Notes: generated by a model not told the origin, from the letters alone. A stretch of DNA of 64,000 bases from AP-15 sp963703855 (GCA_963703855.1 CAVPFW010000005.1:62001-126000); one strand, 5' to 3'. Counted from the stretch's first letter, positions 33,389-42,786 are shown. Made by a program: numbers and translations.

Positions 33389-34296
33389 TGCGAGATCGGC
33401 TTGCCGATGCTGTTCGGAAACAAGTCGTCGAGGTAGAAATGCAGCTGGACGACCCCGCCGATGCCGTGCCCGGACAGGCTGTTGGTCGGGATGATCATCT
33501 CCGCGCCGACCTGGAAATACTGCCCGGCCCAGATGATCCCGGGCTGCACGGTCCCGGTGGTCGTGCCGCTCTGGCCGCGGTTCACCGGCGACGACAGCGC
33601 GAATTCGACGAGCGGGATCAGCCGGTCGAACGGCGCCCGCAACCCGATGTCTTTGACGTGGTGCTCCAAGTATTCGAGGCTGTATTCGATCGCAAAGCCG
33701 TAGTTGAAGCTGTTCGGGTTGGGCGAGCCGGCGCTTTCGGTCTTGGTCGGAAAATCGAAGCTCAGGTTGCCGGTCAGCGCGAACGGCCGCAGCCACGGCA
33801 TCAACTCGGGCAGGTCGCCAAAGCCTTTGCCAAAGTCGAAGGTCGGCGACAACGTCGTGAAGTCGGGCGCGCCAAGGGCCTGGACCCGTCCGGTGTTTCC
33901 CCAGTTCACGTTGAGCGCGGCGAGCGCCATGGCCTCGTGCGGCGCGTTGATGAAGAGCTGATATTGCGTCCCGGTGTCGAGGCCGCCGAACCCGGTCGCC
34001 GCCGGCGAACCGGGCGGCTTCAGATGCTGCCACTGCGTGTGGATCGTGAAATCCCAGGATGGGGTGATCCGCTTCGACAGATCGGTGCCGAGGTCGAACT
34101 CGCGCGAGCCGTCGCTCTGGGTCGGGTTGAGGGTGACGGTCGGCAGCGACCCCTCGTCGGCGACGAACGGGTCGTCGGTCAGGATCGTGGCCGGAAAAAA
34201 GCGGTCGCCGGCAAAGCCGTGCGCCGAGGCGTCGGCGCTCGGCAGCAACGCCGCCGCGGTCGCCGCGGCGAGGCCGCGTCGAATGATGCGGTGCAT
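33382..34296 (-). CDS. Secreted protein of unknown function in the copper cluster
   Basis: 304 residues with a signal peptide (MHRIIRRGLAAATAAALLPS, cleaved near ASA-H). The mature region starts HGFAGDRFFPATILTDDPFV and is rich in beta-strand patterns with aromatic residues (WDFTIHTQWQHLK, LSFDFPTKTES, NYGFAIEYSLEYLEHH). The ending QLHFYLDDLFPNSIGKPISQ is compatible with an outer-membrane beta-barrel or barrel-like protein. It is translationally coupled to copC, so a role in copper passage is likely but unproven. The ATG at 34296 is chosen for the signal peptide. Confidence 0.7.
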   Translation of the reverse strand: MHRIIRRGLAAATAAALLPSADASAHGFAGDRFFPATILTDDPFVADEGSLPTVTLNPTQSDGSREFDLGTDLSKRITPSWDFTIHTQWQHLKPPGSPAATGFGGLDTGTQYQLFINAPHEAMALAALNVNWGNTGRVQALGAPDFTTLSPTFDFGKGFGDLPELMPWLRPFALTGNLSFDFPTKTESAGSPNPNSFNYGFAIEYSLEYLEHHVKDIGLRAPFDRLIPLVEFALSSPVNRGQSGTTTGTVQPGIIWAGQYFQVGAEMIIPTNSLSGHGIGGVVQLHFYLDDLFPNSIGKPISQW

Positions 34297-34373
34297 GATT
34301 CGCTCCCCGATGAATCGCAGAGTGCCGGATCGCCGCAACCGGGCGCCGGCGGGTGTCGGCTCTTTTGCTCGAA

Positions 34374-34826
34374 TCAGCCGATGCGATCGGGTGGAGCGCG
34401 GGATCGATAGGCGGCCGGCGCTGCGGCGTGCGGTTCGTTTTTGACCGCGGCGGCGGCTGTCGGAGCCTCGATCCGAACCGGGAGCGGCATGATCGCTGGC
34501 CCCGCCAGGGCAAAGCCGGCGAGAGTGCCGAGCGACCCGCACACCGCGCATTGGGTGTGGTGGTGACCGCGGTGCGAATCGGTGCCGTCAGCGAGGTCGT
34601 GGTGCCCGAGCACGAGCTCCAAGAGGCTCGAGCCGAATGCGTGCTCGCCGGATGCGTCGTGCCGTTCTTCGCCGGCAAGCGCGTGCGCCAGATCAAAGGC
34701 GAGATGGATCGGGACGAGCGCGTTGAGGCCGAGCGCAATCATGCCCAGCCACGCGGCGACGGCCCCGAGCCTCAGCCGATTTGCCCGCATCAACGCGTCC
34801 CCGCAGGCATTGTCCGCGCTCGACAT
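34374..34826 (-). CDS. DUF2946 family protein
   Basis: 150 residues from the ATG at 34826 (an ATG at 34790 is also possible). One N-terminal membrane segment (LGAVAAWLGMIALGLNALVP), a His-rich region (GHHDLADGTDSHRGHHHTQC) with CAVCGS, and a second hydrophobic segment. This is the arrangement of small DUF2946 proteins often found near copper or zinc genes. It probably binds metal in the periplasm. It lies upstream of the CopC/CopD genes and is divergent from a Zur-like regulator. Confidence 0.7.
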   Translation of the reverse strand: MSSADNACGDALMRANRLRLGAVAAWLGMIALGLNALVPIHLAFDLAHALAGEERHDASGEHAFGSSLLELVLGHHDLADGTDSHRGHHHTQCAVCGSLGTLAGFALAGPAIMPLPVRIEAPTAAAAVKNEPHAAAPAAYRSRAPPDRIG

Positions 34827-34936
34827 TAAGCAGCCGCGGAGAGCCTGTCCATGCCGTCCCGGTTGTTGCTTCCCGGTCCGGCAATACCGTAACGTGGCAA
34901 GGATCGGCGAACGCCGAGCGAGGCGCGGGGAGACCT

Positions 34937-35392
34937 GTGGTGCGGTCCCGGGACATCGAACGCGCGCTGGCGCAGGCACAGCGGATCTGCGCATTGCGCG
35001 GGACGCAGCTGACGCCGATGCGCCGGCGGGTGCTCGAGCTGATCCTGGCCGCCGACCAGCCGGTCGGAGCTTATGCGCTGCTCGCCGAGCTGCAGCGCGA
35101 ACGCGGCAAGCTCGGGCCGCCGACGGTCTACCGCGCGCTCGACTTTCTGCTCGCCGGCAAATTGATCCACAAGATCGAAAGCGCCAGCGCCTTTGTCGCC
35201 TGCGGCGACGCCGAGCATCCGCACGAAAGCCAATTCATGATCTGCGACGATTGCGGCGCCGCCGAGGAGATCCGCGACGACGAGATCGTGCAGAGCTTGC
35301 GCCGGCTCGGCGAGGGCCGCGGCTTTGCGGTCGCCCGGCAGGTGATCGAGGCGCGTGGGCTGTGCCCCGCCTGCCGCGCCGCGCACCGCTGA
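34937..35392 (+). CDS. zur: Fur-family transcriptional regulator, Zur type
   Basis: 151 residues. N-terminal winged helix (LTPMRRRVLELILAADQPVG, GPPTVYRALDFLLAGKLIHK) and a C-terminal metal-sensing domain with zinc-ligand pairs (MICDDCGAAEE, GLCPACR) and His residues. It represses metal-uptake genes when zinc (or another metal) is plentiful. The start is a GTG at 34937 after GGGGAGA, since no ATG fits. The divergent DUF2946/copper genes begin 110 bases away, so the shared region 34827-34936 is the likely operator site. No clear Zur box is recognised there. Confidence 0.85.
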   Translation: MVRSRDIERALAQAQRICALRGTQLTPMRRRVLELILAADQPVGAYALLAELQRERGKLGPPTVYRALDFLLAGKLIHKIESASAFVACGDAEHPHESQFMICDDCGAAEEIRDDEIVQSLRRLGEGRGFAVARQVIEARGLCPACRAAHR

Positions 35393-35442
35393 ACGAACCC
35401 CGGCATCTTGGCAACTCCACCCTGCCTCGGGATCCGAAACTC

Positions 35443-36018
35443 TTGGACCGGCAACGGCGTCGCTTCGAAGAGATCGTCCGTTGCGACCGCGACTTGATCG
35501 ACCTGCTCGGCAAGCTTCGCGCGCTCCGGCTCCCTCAATGGCGGCTGGTCGCGGGCTGCCTCTACCAAACCGTCTGGAACGTGCTGACCGATCGCCCGGC
35601 CCGCACCGGGATCAGGGACTACGACCTGATTTACTTCGACGGCGACGATCTCTCTTGGGCTGCCGAGGACAGGGTAATCCGCCGTGTCGCGGCGGCGACG
35701 CAGGGCTCTATCGGTCCGGTAGAAGTGCGCAACCAGGCTCGCGTGCATCTGTGGTTCGAGCGCCGGTTCGGCGCTGCATATCCGCGATTGTCCTCAGCCG
35801 ACGAGGCGCTCTGCCGCTACGCCTCGGTGGTTCACGCGGTCGGCGTTCGGCTGGAGGACGACGATCGGCTCGACGTGGCGGCGCCGTTCGGCCTCGATGA
35901 TCTGTTTGCGATGATCATTCGACCCAATCGTGTCCTCGACAACGAAATCTCGCACATGGTCAAGGCGCAGCGCGCCCGCTCGATCTGGCCCGAAGTCACG
36001 ATCGTGCCGTGGCGATAG
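35443..36018 (+). CDS. Nucleotidyltransferase-family protein (DUF925/NTP_transf_6-like)
   Basis: About 191 residues. WRLVAGCLYQTVWNVLTDRP followed by GIRDYDLIYFDGDDLSW is the nucleotidyltransferase G...D-x-D motif of the DUF925 family. The C-terminal LDVAAPFGLDDLFAMIIRPN is also typical. The substrate is unknown. No ATG or GTG exists at the right place; TTG at 35443 or CTG at 35389 (overlapping the zur stop) are the candidate starts, so the 5' end is uncertain. The zur-proximal position suggests co-transcription. Confidence 0.7.
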   Translation: MDRQRRRFEEIVRCDRDLIDLLGKLRALRLPQWRLVAGCLYQTVWNVLTDRPARTGIRDYDLIYFDGDDLSWAAEDRVIRRVAAATQGSIGPVEVRNQARVHLWFERRFGAAYPRLSSADEALCRYASVVHAVGVRLEDDDRLDVAAPFGLDDLFAMIIRPNRVLDNEISHMVKAQRARSIWPEVTIVPWR

Positions 36019-36363
36019 CATCGTAAGCGGTATTCCGAGGCGAGGGGCTGCGATCAGCTGCTGTGATCGGAAGGCCGCGTCAAGCCCCTTTAAACTTCAG
36101 CTTGCGGACCCGTCGTGGACAGTCGGAGCATCGAGCCGGTGGGCCGAGAAGTGCCGATACCGGACCCCTGGGAGGGTTTGGGGCTATCCCGTGGCGACGG
36201 CGGTAGGTTAAGCTTACACGCGCGAGTGCGATATCGATGTCGGCAACCAGCCCCCTCCCTGACCCTTCCGCGCGAGCGGGGGAGGAAAGGGTGGGGCAGG
36301 GCATGGTGCCACCGTAAGCGAGGGAAGGGTCCTTCGTGCTCATTTTCCGGGAGGAAGACAGCA
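36019..36363. other. Intergenic region with a REP-like palindrome
   Basis: No gene seen. A CCCTCC...GGGGGAGG element with GGGTGGGG flank lies at about 36250-36300, the same family as at 1961 and 20026. A GGGAGGAAG ribosome site at 36349-36357 serves the next gene. A small AT-richer patch (TTAAGCTTA near 36207) could be part of a promoter. Confidence 0.4.
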
Positions 36364-37240
36364 ATGACACAAGTTGGCACGGGCAAATATACCTACGAGC
36401 TGATCCGCGATTTCCCCAAATTGCCCAAGGGAGAAGAGTTCGGGATGGTCAGCCGGGTGGCGACCGACTTCGCAGGATCGCGTTTACGTATTCCAGCGCA
36501 AGGATCCCCCGGTGGTGGTGTTCGACCGCGAGGGCAAGTACCTCGGCGCCTGGGGCAGCGGCGAGGTCACCGACCCGCATGGTCTGAAAATCGTCGACGA
36601 CGTCGTCTACACCACCGATCGCTCGGACTCGGTCGCGAAGTCATTCAACTTGGACGGCAAGCCGCTCTTGGAGCTCGGGACGCGCGGCGTGCATTCCGAC
36701 ACGGGCTGCCTCGGGTCCCCCTGGCTCGCGCCGCGCGCGGCGGGGCCGTTCAATCACCCCACCGAGATGATCGCCCATCCCAACGGCGACATTTACGTGA
36801 CCGACGGCTACCGCAATGCCCGCGTGCACCGCTTTACCCGCGACGGAAGGCTGGTCAAGTCGTGGGGCACGCCGGGCCATGGCGAGGGCGAGTTCCACCT
36901 GCCGCACAGCATCGCGTTCGACCCTGACGGCAAGCTCTACGTCGCCGACCGGGCGAACAAGCGCATCCAGATATTCTCGCCGGACGGCGACTTCCTCGGC
37001 ATGTGGACCGGCATGGGCGGGCCGAACGACATCACCCGCGGCAAGGACGGCAATTTCTACATCGCCGAGCAGGAAGACGGCGGCAAGCCCGCGCAGGTCT
37101 GCGTACGCGATGCGAACGGAACGGTGCTCGTCCGCTTCGACAGCCGCCATGACCACGGCGTGGGTGTGGACTCGCGCGGCGACATCTACGCCGGATTGAC
37201 CACCGAACGCAGCGTCGACAAGTTCGTGCGGCAAGGCTGA
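36364..37240 (+). CDS. NHL-repeat beta-propeller protein, single-base frameshift
   Basis: 291 residues after correction. It starts MTQVGTGKYTYELIRDFPKL. After removal of one T in the CGACTTCGC context at 36469-36470 it continues DSQDRVYVFQRKDPPVVVFD and into NHL-type repeats (NGDIYVTDGYRNARVHRFTR, DGKLYVADRANKRIQIFSPD, DGNFYIAEQED). Such six-bladed propellers resemble peptidyl-alpha-hydroxyglycine lyase-like proteins and often act extracellularly, but no signal peptide is visible. As given, the second part alone is open from 36512. The ATG at 36364 has a good ribosome site. Confidence 0.8.
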
Positions 37241-37321
37241 GCGCGTCGGGGTCCGGATCCGATTGCCGCCGCTGACGGGTATCCGAGTTGGGGTGACCGC
37301 CCATCGGTTTCCGATGCGACT

Positions 37322-38371
37322 TCAATCGAGCATCATCGGCTTTCCGTACTCCTCCTCGGGCATGGCGGCAAAGCCGTAGTGCTGATAGACGGTCCGGGCG
37401 CGACCGAGAAAAAACTCGACGAAGCCGTCGGCGGCGAGCGGGCGCAGCGGGGTGTCGGCCCGCGCCACGGCCATGGTTGCCGAAAACCGCTCGGCGCCGG
37501 GAACCGGGATCATTTCGACCAGGCCCGGAAAAGTCCGGACCCAGTATTCCGCCAGATGGCGGAAGATGATCCCGACATCGGCGATCCTCATCGCCAGCGC
37601 TTGCAGGATGTCGCGGTGCTGGATGCCGAGACGGCCGTCGAAGCTGACGACCTCGCGGGTGAGGACCGCCGCGGCGCCGTCGGCTCCCAATAGCGCGGCG
37701 AGCGCGGTGCGGTATTGCGCGCGCGCTCCGGGCTCGGCTTCGCTCGCCAGCACCAGGCGCAGGCCGGGCCGCGCCAGGTCCGACAGGCCGCGGACCGCCA
37801 TCGGGTTTCCGTGCCTGACCAGCAGGGCCATCCCGCGATTGCGGGCAAAGACGCGCGCATCGGCTGCGAGCACGCCGAGACGGCGGAGCTGACCCAGCGG
37901 GTTGGCCCCGCCCATCACCAGATCGGGATAAAAGCCGCTGTCGGGGCCGACGTCGACAACGAGGTTGCCGAGACCGAACCCGCGCTCTTGGATCATCGCG
38001 ACGATCATCGGTTGCGGCAGGGTGACGATCACGACATTCCCGAGATCGAGCGCCGCGAACCTCGGGTCGGCCGCGGCCCAGCCGGGGAACGCGCCGAGGA
38101 TCTCGTCGGAGAGCAGCGCCGGGAGATGATTGCCCTCGGTGAAGATGGCCAGGCTCGGCGGCCTGCCGATCCGGCCGATGATGTCGGGCACGGTGTCGGT
38201 GTAGCCGTTGACCGCCGGAACATGCCCGAGCTGTTTCGCCGCCGCCGGCGGGCGCGGCCAGACGACCGACCGGGCCGCGATCTCCGGCGCGGCTGCGGGC
38301 TCAGCGCCGGCCCTGGTATGGGCGGCAACCGCGGCGCCCGCGGCAGCGCCGAAGAAGGACCGCCGCTTCAT
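37322..38371 (-). CDS. Periplasmic substrate-binding protein (ModA/PstS-like fold)
   Basis: 349 residues. Twin-arginine-like signal (MKRRSFFGAAAGAAVAAHTR), then a type II periplasmic-binding fold: LAIFTEGNHLPALLSDEI, GNVVIVTLPQPMIVAMIQER, VMGGANPLGQLRRLGVL and FARNRGMALLVRHGNPMAVR. The last element resembles the molybdate-binding-protein consensus (xxGNP). No ABC permease or ATPase is adjacent, so it is an orphan receptor with unknown ligand. Orphan substrate-binding proteins accompany some GRRM systems, but this gene is 30 kb from the grr operon and no link is claimed. Confidence 0.7.
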   Translation of the reverse strand: MKRRSFFGAAAGAAVAAHTRAGAEPAAAPEIAARSVVWPRPPAAAKQLGHVPAVNGYTDTVPDIIGRIGRPPSLAIFTEGNHLPALLSDEILGAFPGWAAADPRFAALDLGNVVIVTLPQPMIVAMIQERGFGLGNLVVDVGPDSGFYPDLVMGGANPLGQLRRLGVLAADARVFARNRGMALLVRHGNPMAVRGLSDLARPGLRLVLASEAEPGARAQYRTALAALLGADGAAAVLTREVVSFDGRLGIQHRDILQALAMRIADVGIIFRHLAEYWVRTFPGLVEMIPVPGAERFSATMAVARADTPLRPLAADGFVEFFLGRARTVYQHYGFAAMPEEEYGKPMMLD

Positions 38372-38490
38372 CAAATCCGCGGCTTCATCAAACACCTCGC
38401 CGCCGGTGCCGCGCTGTTCTTTTCACCGAGCCGCACCAAGGCGCCATCGACCGGAGTGCCACGCCGGTGACGAGGGGCCGCGCGGTCGCG

Positions 38491-38597
38491 CTATCCCTGC
38501 GCCCGGGCGCGTTGGCGCCGCCGCTTCGCCTTCAGCTTGGCCTTGTGCCGGGCGGCGCGCTCGCGGGTCCGGGGTTTGCGCACTTGGACTTCTTCAT
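38491..38597 (-). pseudogene. Possible small, very basic protein, frame interrupted
   Basis: An ATG at 38597 follows AGGAGA at normal spacing. After three codons the neighbouring frame reads VQVRKPRTRERAARHKAKLK and ends in a TAG at 38493-38491, giving about 35 Arg/Lys-rich residues. The two frames are out of phase by one base. It resembles tiny basic conserved proteins, but the call is weak. The rest of 38372-38797 shows no gene. Confidence 0.3.
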
Positions 38598-38797
38598 CGG
38601 GTTCTCCTGCCGCCGAGGCGAGCCCCGACAATTTCTCTCTTCAGCCCGTCCCGCCGCAGGCAAATGTCGCGTGCGTCTGTTTCGGCAGCCATCGCGGGAT
38701 GATGGCGGCGGAGGAAGTTGTGTGCAAGGTTTGTCCGCATGCTCGCCGGAACAGCGGTGCGGGCCGGCAGGCGGGTCGCTTCACCGCCCCGGGCTTG

Positions 38798-39064
38798 TCA
38801 GCGGCGCCCCCAAGGCGGAAACAATTCGTCGGGATCGTTCACCCATACGAACGGTATGCCGTGCTGATCGGCGCAGTCCAGGACGTGCCGAAACTCCATC
38901 CCTGCGGGAGCGTCGAGCTTGCTCTGATCAACGAGCGTCAACTCGCCATGGACAAAGCGCCAGCTTCCCAGAATACGATTGGGATCGGTCGGGCTCCGGC
39001 AGACCTTGAATTCAATGTATCTGGCGCCGCCGGCCTCTTCCTTCCCCTCGATGACCGCGACCAC
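38798..39064 (-). CDS. Small protein of unknown function
   Basis: 88 residues from a GTG at 39064 that has AGGAG six bases upstream. MVAVIEGKEEAGGARYIEFK and WVNDPDELFPPWGRR look protein-like, with two Cys (KVCRS, VLDCADQ). No family recognised. It overlaps the 3' part of the truncated DUF1902-like frame in a different phase. Confidence 0.5.
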   Translation of the reverse strand: MVAVIEGKEEAGGARYIEFKVCRSPTDPNRILGSWRFVHGELTLVDQSKLDAPAGMEFRHVLDCADQHGIPFVWVNDPDELFPPWGRR

Positions 39065-39170
39065 AGGCGTCTCCTATGTACGAACCGGCGCCGTCAAAGG
39101 CGAAATCGACGCAGAAGGCCTCCCATATACCCTGGTGGCGCTCCGCGTAGCAGCGAAGAACCCTCTTCAT
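39012..39170 (-). pseudogene. Truncated DUF1902/HicB-like protein
   Basis: MKRVLRCYAERHQGIWEAFC followed by VDF matches the first strands of DUF1902/HicB-like small proteins (RVLRCYAER...WEAFCxDF). After about 24 residues the family resemblance stops and low-complexity Gly/Arg sequence follows, so only an N-terminal fragment remains. It is next to tRNA-His. Confidence 0.45.
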
Positions 39171-39202
39171 GGCAACACGCCGGCTGGTGCTCCTGCAAAA
39201 AC

Positions 39203-39280
39203 TGGGGCGAGTGACCGGATTTGAACCGGCGACATCCAGATCCACAATCTGGCGCTCTAACCAACTGAGCTACACCCGCC
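39203..39280 (-). tRNA. tRNA-His (GTG)
   Basis: Cloverleaf with encoded CCA; anticodon GTG in the loop TTGTGGA. Acceptor GCGGGTG pairs with CACTCGC, discriminator C73 and an encoded G at -1, as expected for tRNA-His. The T arm reads GGTTCAAATCC. Confidence 0.95.
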
Positions 39281-39320
39281 GCCGCGGTTGGAGGTAGCGG
39301 TTCGCGCCCAACGCGTCAAG

Positions 39321-39379
39321 GCCGGGCGTCGGGGATCGGGCGTCGGGGATCGGGCGTCGGGGGCCGGGCGTGGGGGCCG
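39321..39379. repeat. 14-bp tandem repeat upstream of nnr
   Basis: Three to four copies of a GGGCGTCGGGGATC unit with decay at the end (GGGCGTCGGGGGCC, GGGCGTGGGGGCC). They lie between tRNA-His and the nnr start codon. Confidence 0.7.
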
Positions 39380-39417
39380 GACTTTTCGGGCTTCGGTCTG
39401 CATCCCACATCTCGGCG

Positions 39418-40920
39418 ATGGCGATTTCATCCGAGGGCTGGCGGCGTCGGGCATTGCTGACGCCGCAGCAGATGGGCGAGGCCGACCGGCTGACCATCGC
39501 CGGCGGCACCCCCGGCATCGCGCTGATGGACAAGGCCGGCCTCGCGGTCGCCAACGCGGTGTCGCGGCGCTGGCCGCCGCGCCCGCTCGCGGTGCTGTGC
39601 GGGCCCGGCAACAACGGCGGCGACGGCTTTGTCGCGGCGCGCATCCTGGCCGAGCGCGGCTGGAAGGTGAGGGTGGCGCTGCTCGGCGAGGTGGCGGCAT
39701 TGCGCGGCGATGCGGCCGCGGCGGCGGCAAGCTGGCCGGGGCCGGTCGAACAGCTGACCCCCGCGGTGCTCGACGATGCCGGGCTGGCGATCGATGCGAT
39801 CTTCGGCGCCGGGCTGGCGCGGCCGATCGAGGGTGCGGCGCTCGCCGTCATCGAGGCGCTCGGCCGGCGCGGGCTGCCGGTCGTCGCGGTCGACGTGCCG
39901 AGCGGGGTCGACGGGGCGAGCGGCGAGGTGCGCGGCGCGGCCCCGCAGGCGGCGGCGACGGTCACGTTCTTCCGCAGAAAGCCGGGCCACCTGCTGCTGC
40001 CGGGCCGCATCCATTGCGGCGAGACCGTGCTCGCCCAGATCGGCATCTCCGACGCGGTGCTCGACCGGATCGCGCCGGACGCGGCCGAGAACGACCCCGC
40101 GTGGTGGCTCGGCAGGTTGCCCCGGCCCGGCCTCGCCAGCCACAAATACACCCGCGGGCATGCGCTGGTGGCGGGCGGCGCGGCGATGACCGGGGCGGCG
40201 CGCCTGGCGGCCCGCGCCGCCGCCCGGCTCGGCGCCGGGCTGGTCACGGTCGCCGCACCCGAAGCCGCGTTTGCGATCTATGCCGCGGCGCTGACCGGGG
40301 TCATCGTCCATCCGGTGGCCGGGCTCGACGATTTCCGGACGTTGCTCGCGGACAACAGGCGCAACGCCGCGCTGATCGGTCCGGGCGCCGGGGTCGGCGC
40401 CGAGACCCGCGACAAGACCTGGGCGATCCTCGAAGCCGGCAAGCGGGCGGTGCTCGACGCCGACGCCTTGACCTCGTTCGCCGATGACCCCGGGACCTTG
40501 TTCGCGGCAATCCGCTCGCCGGTCGTGCTGACCCCGCACGAGGGCGAATTCGCGCGCCTGTTCGACCCCGGCGGCAACAAGCCCGAGCGGGCGCGGCGCG
40601 CGGCGCGGCAGAGCGGCGCCGTCGTGGTGCTGAAGGGCGCCGACACGGTGATCGCGGCGCCGGACGGGCGGCTCGCGATCAACGCCAACGCCCCGCCCGA
40701 TCTGGCGACGGCGGGCAGCGGCGATGTGCTTGCCGGAATGGTGCTCGCGCTATTGGCGCAGGAGATGGAGCCGTTCGCGGCCGCCGCCGCGGCGGTGTGG
40801 CTGCACGGCGACGCCGCCGGCCGGATCGGCGCCGGGCTCGTCGCCGAGGATCTCGTCGCGGCGCTGGCGCCGGCGCTGCGCGGTCTGGCGGGCCGGGCCG
40901 CCGCCGCGCATCGGGGTTGA
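39418..40920 (+). CDS. nnr: Bifunctional NAD(P)HX epimerase / ADP-dependent NAD(P)HX dehydratase
   Basis: 500 residues. The N-terminal YjeF-N epimerase domain has LAVLCGPGNNGGDGFVAARI and VVAVDVPSGVDGASGEV. The C-terminal YjeF-C ribokinase-like dehydratase has SHKYTRGHALVAGGAAMTGA, VVLTPHEGEFARLF and the anion-hole DLATAGSGDVLAGMV. It repairs hydrated NADH and NADPH. The ATG at 39418 precedes the conserved LTPQQMGEAD helix. Length is typical of the fused enzyme. Confidence 0.94.
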   Translation: MAISSEGWRRRALLTPQQMGEADRLTIAGGTPGIALMDKAGLAVANAVSRRWPPRPLAVLCGPGNNGGDGFVAARILAERGWKVRVALLGEVAALRGDAAAAAASWPGPVEQLTPAVLDDAGLAIDAIFGAGLARPIEGAALAVIEALGRRGLPVVAVDVPSGVDGASGEVRGAAPQAAATVTFFRRKPGHLLLPGRIHCGETVLAQIGISDAVLDRIAPDAAENDPAWWLGRLPRPGLASHKYTRGHALVAGGAAMTGAARLAARAAARLGAGLVTVAAPEAAFAIYAAALTGVIVHPVAGLDDFRTLLADNRRNAALIGPGAGVGAETRDKTWAILEAGKRAVLDADALTSFADDPGTLFAAIRSPVVLTPHEGEFARLFDPGGNKPERARRAARQSGAVVVLKGADTVIAAPDGRLAINANAPPDLATAGSGDVLAGMVLALLAQEMEPFAAAAAAVWLHGDAAGRIGAGLVAEDLVAALAPALRGLAGRAAAAHRG

Positions 40921-40967
40921 CGGCTGGCTGTTTCGTCGCGTCTCTGTCGGGTCCCGCCGATGCCGCA

Positions 40968-42410
40968 ATGGCCGTCATGAACGATCGCGCACCCGCCGGT
41001 TTCTTCGAGGGCGTCTTCGACCGGACCTTGACCAATCTGCGCAGCGCGTGGCGCGACATCGCGTTGTCGGCGCGCGGCGTCTTGACGCGCACGCCGCGGC
41101 CCGAGCTTTCCGCCGACGATGCGGGCCTGCTGCGCGAGCAGATGCTGAGCTGTCTCGACGGGCGCGGCGGCGAGGTCACGGCGCGGGCGCGGGCGGCCGA
41201 TCTCGGTCGCACCTACCTGTTGCTCGACGCCAATGGGCGCGAGCGGTTTCTGCGGCTGCTCGCCGGCGAATTCGATGTCGACCGCGCCGCGATCGACCGC
41301 TGCTGCGCGGCCCTGGCCGCTGCTGTCGGACCGGCCGAGCGGGCCGCCGCCGAGCGCGAGCTGCGCAACGCGCTGGAGCCGCCGCGCATCACCCTGCTGC
41401 GCCAGTTCAACGCGTTGCCCGAGGGGGTCAAGTTCCTCGTCGACCGCCGCGCCGAATTGCTCGATCTGGGTCGGCGCGACCCGCTGCTGCACGGGCTCGA
41501 GGAGGATCTGAAGCGGCTGCTGGCCAACTGGTTCGACATCGGCTTTCTCGAATTGAAACGGATCGGCTGGGAATCGCCGGCGGCCCTGCTCGAAAAGCTG
41601 ATGGTCTACGAGGCGGTTCACGAGATCCGCAGCTGGACCGATCTGAAGAACCGGCTCGAGGCCGACCGCCGCTGCTTCGCCTTTTTTCACCCGCGCATGC
41701 CCGACGAGCCGTTGATTTTCGTCGAGGTGGCGCTCGTCTCGGGAATGGCGACCGATGTCAACGCGCTGCTCGACGAGGCGGCGCCGATCGGCGATCCGCA
41801 GGCCGCCGACACCGCGATCTTCTACTCGATCTCGAACTGCCAGCACGGCCTCGCCGGGATCAGCTTTGGCGACTTTCTGATCAAGCGCGTCGTCGACGCA
41901 CTGGCGATCGACCTGCCGCGGCTCAAAGTGTTCGCGACATTATCGCCGGTTCCGGGGTTCCGCGCCTGGCTCGACCGGCTGAGCGAAGAAGCCCCCGGCA
42001 GCCTGCTGCTGCCGACCGAGCGCAGCGCGGTCGAAGCGCTCGGCGACGAGATCACCGAACGCGATCTGCCGGCGTTGCTCAATCGGCCGGATTGGCATCA
42101 GCAGCCGCAGCTCGCTACGGCATTGCGCGAGCCGCTGCTGCGCCTGTGCGCGCGCTACCTGGTGCGCGAACGGGCACCGTCGGGACGGGCGCTAGACCCG
42201 GTCGCGCATTTTCACTTGAGCAACGGGGCGCGGGTGGAGCGCTTGAACTGGCTGGGCGACGTGTCGCTCAAGGGCCTGCAGCAATCCGCCGGGATCATGG
42301 TCAACTATCTCTATCGCCTTGCCGATATCGAGGCCAACCACGAGGCCTATCGCGGCGAAGGGCGGGTCGCCGCTTCGGCCGCGATCCGCAACCTCGCGCA
42401 GGTGGGCTGA
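40968..42410 (+). CDS. Malonyl-CoA decarboxylase
   Basis: 480 residues. N-terminal helical domain (SCLDGRGGEVTARARAADLG, LLRQFNALPEGVKFLVD) and C-terminal GNAT-like catalytic domain (YEAVHEIRSWTDLKNRLEAD, RRCFAFFHPRMPDEPLIFVE, FYSISNCQHGLAGISFGDFL, HFHLSNGARVERLNWLGD). The catalytic Ser/His region HLSNGA is present. It converts malonyl-CoA to acetyl-CoA. ATG 40968 or 40977. It lies 47 bases after nnr and may be co-transcribed. Confidence 0.93.
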   Translation: MAVMNDRAPAGFFEGVFDRTLTNLRSAWRDIALSARGVLTRTPRPELSADDAGLLREQMLSCLDGRGGEVTARARAADLGRTYLLLDANGRERFLRLLAGEFDVDRAAIDRCCAALAAAVGPAERAAAERELRNALEPPRITLLRQFNALPEGVKFLVDRRAELLDLGRRDPLLHGLEEDLKRLLANWFDIGFLELKRIGWESPAALLEKLMVYEAVHEIRSWTDLKNRLEADRRCFAFFHPRMPDEPLIFVEVALVSGMATDVNALLDEAAPIGDPQAADTAIFYSISNCQHGLAGISFGDFLIKRVVDALAIDLPRLKVFATLSPVPGFRAWLDRLSEEAPGSLLLPTERSAVEALGDEITERDLPALLNRPDWHQQPQLATALREPLLRLCARYLVRERAPSGRALDPVAHFHLSNGARVERLNWLGDVSLKGLQQSAGIMVNYLYRLADIEANHEAYRGEGRVAASAAIRNLAQVG

Positions 42411-42594
42411 GGGCTCCCGGGGGCACGGGGTCGCAGCTCGGCGGGCCGGCGTCTTGATCGCCGCCCGCTGCCGGACCAAGTCGACAAGCCGGCCGTTGGC
42501 GTCGGATGCCGGTTCTAGGTTGCCGGCCATGTCCATGATAAGAAGACGTCTCGGCCGGGATCGGCCGAGCCGGCCGTTCCGGCAGACTGCCGCG

Positions 42595-42679
42595 GCGGGC
42601 GTGGCGGAACTGGCAGACGCACTGGATTTAGGTTCCAGCGATGCAGATCGTGGGGGTTCGAATCCCCCCGCCCGCACCA
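42595..42679 (+). tRNA. tRNA-Leu (TAG)
   Basis: 85-base class II tRNA with long variable arm and encoded CCA. Acceptor GCGGGCG pairs with CGCCCGC, discriminator A; anticodon loop TTTAGGT gives TAG; the T arm has GGTTCGAATCC. It immediately precedes tig, as in many alphaproteobacteria. Confidence 0.96.
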
Positions 42680-42786
42680 GGGCGCGCCGAGATCATTTGC
42701 GAGAGGCTGATGCGGATGAAGGGTTTGTTTGGGTCGGATTGCCGGATCGGGCGCGGCAATGACGCCGGCCACTCGGGCTTTGCGCC

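Noticed and set aside
37322..38371. Substrate-binding protein as part of the GRRM system
   Set aside because: Some GRRM loci carry an orphan binding protein, but this one is 30 kb away and looks ModA-like; no evidence of a link.
38467..39009. Plus-strand open frames of 180-225 codons between the binding protein and tRNA-His
   Set aside because: Low-complexity Arg/Pro composition, no ribosome sites, and overlap with better-supported minus-strand genes.
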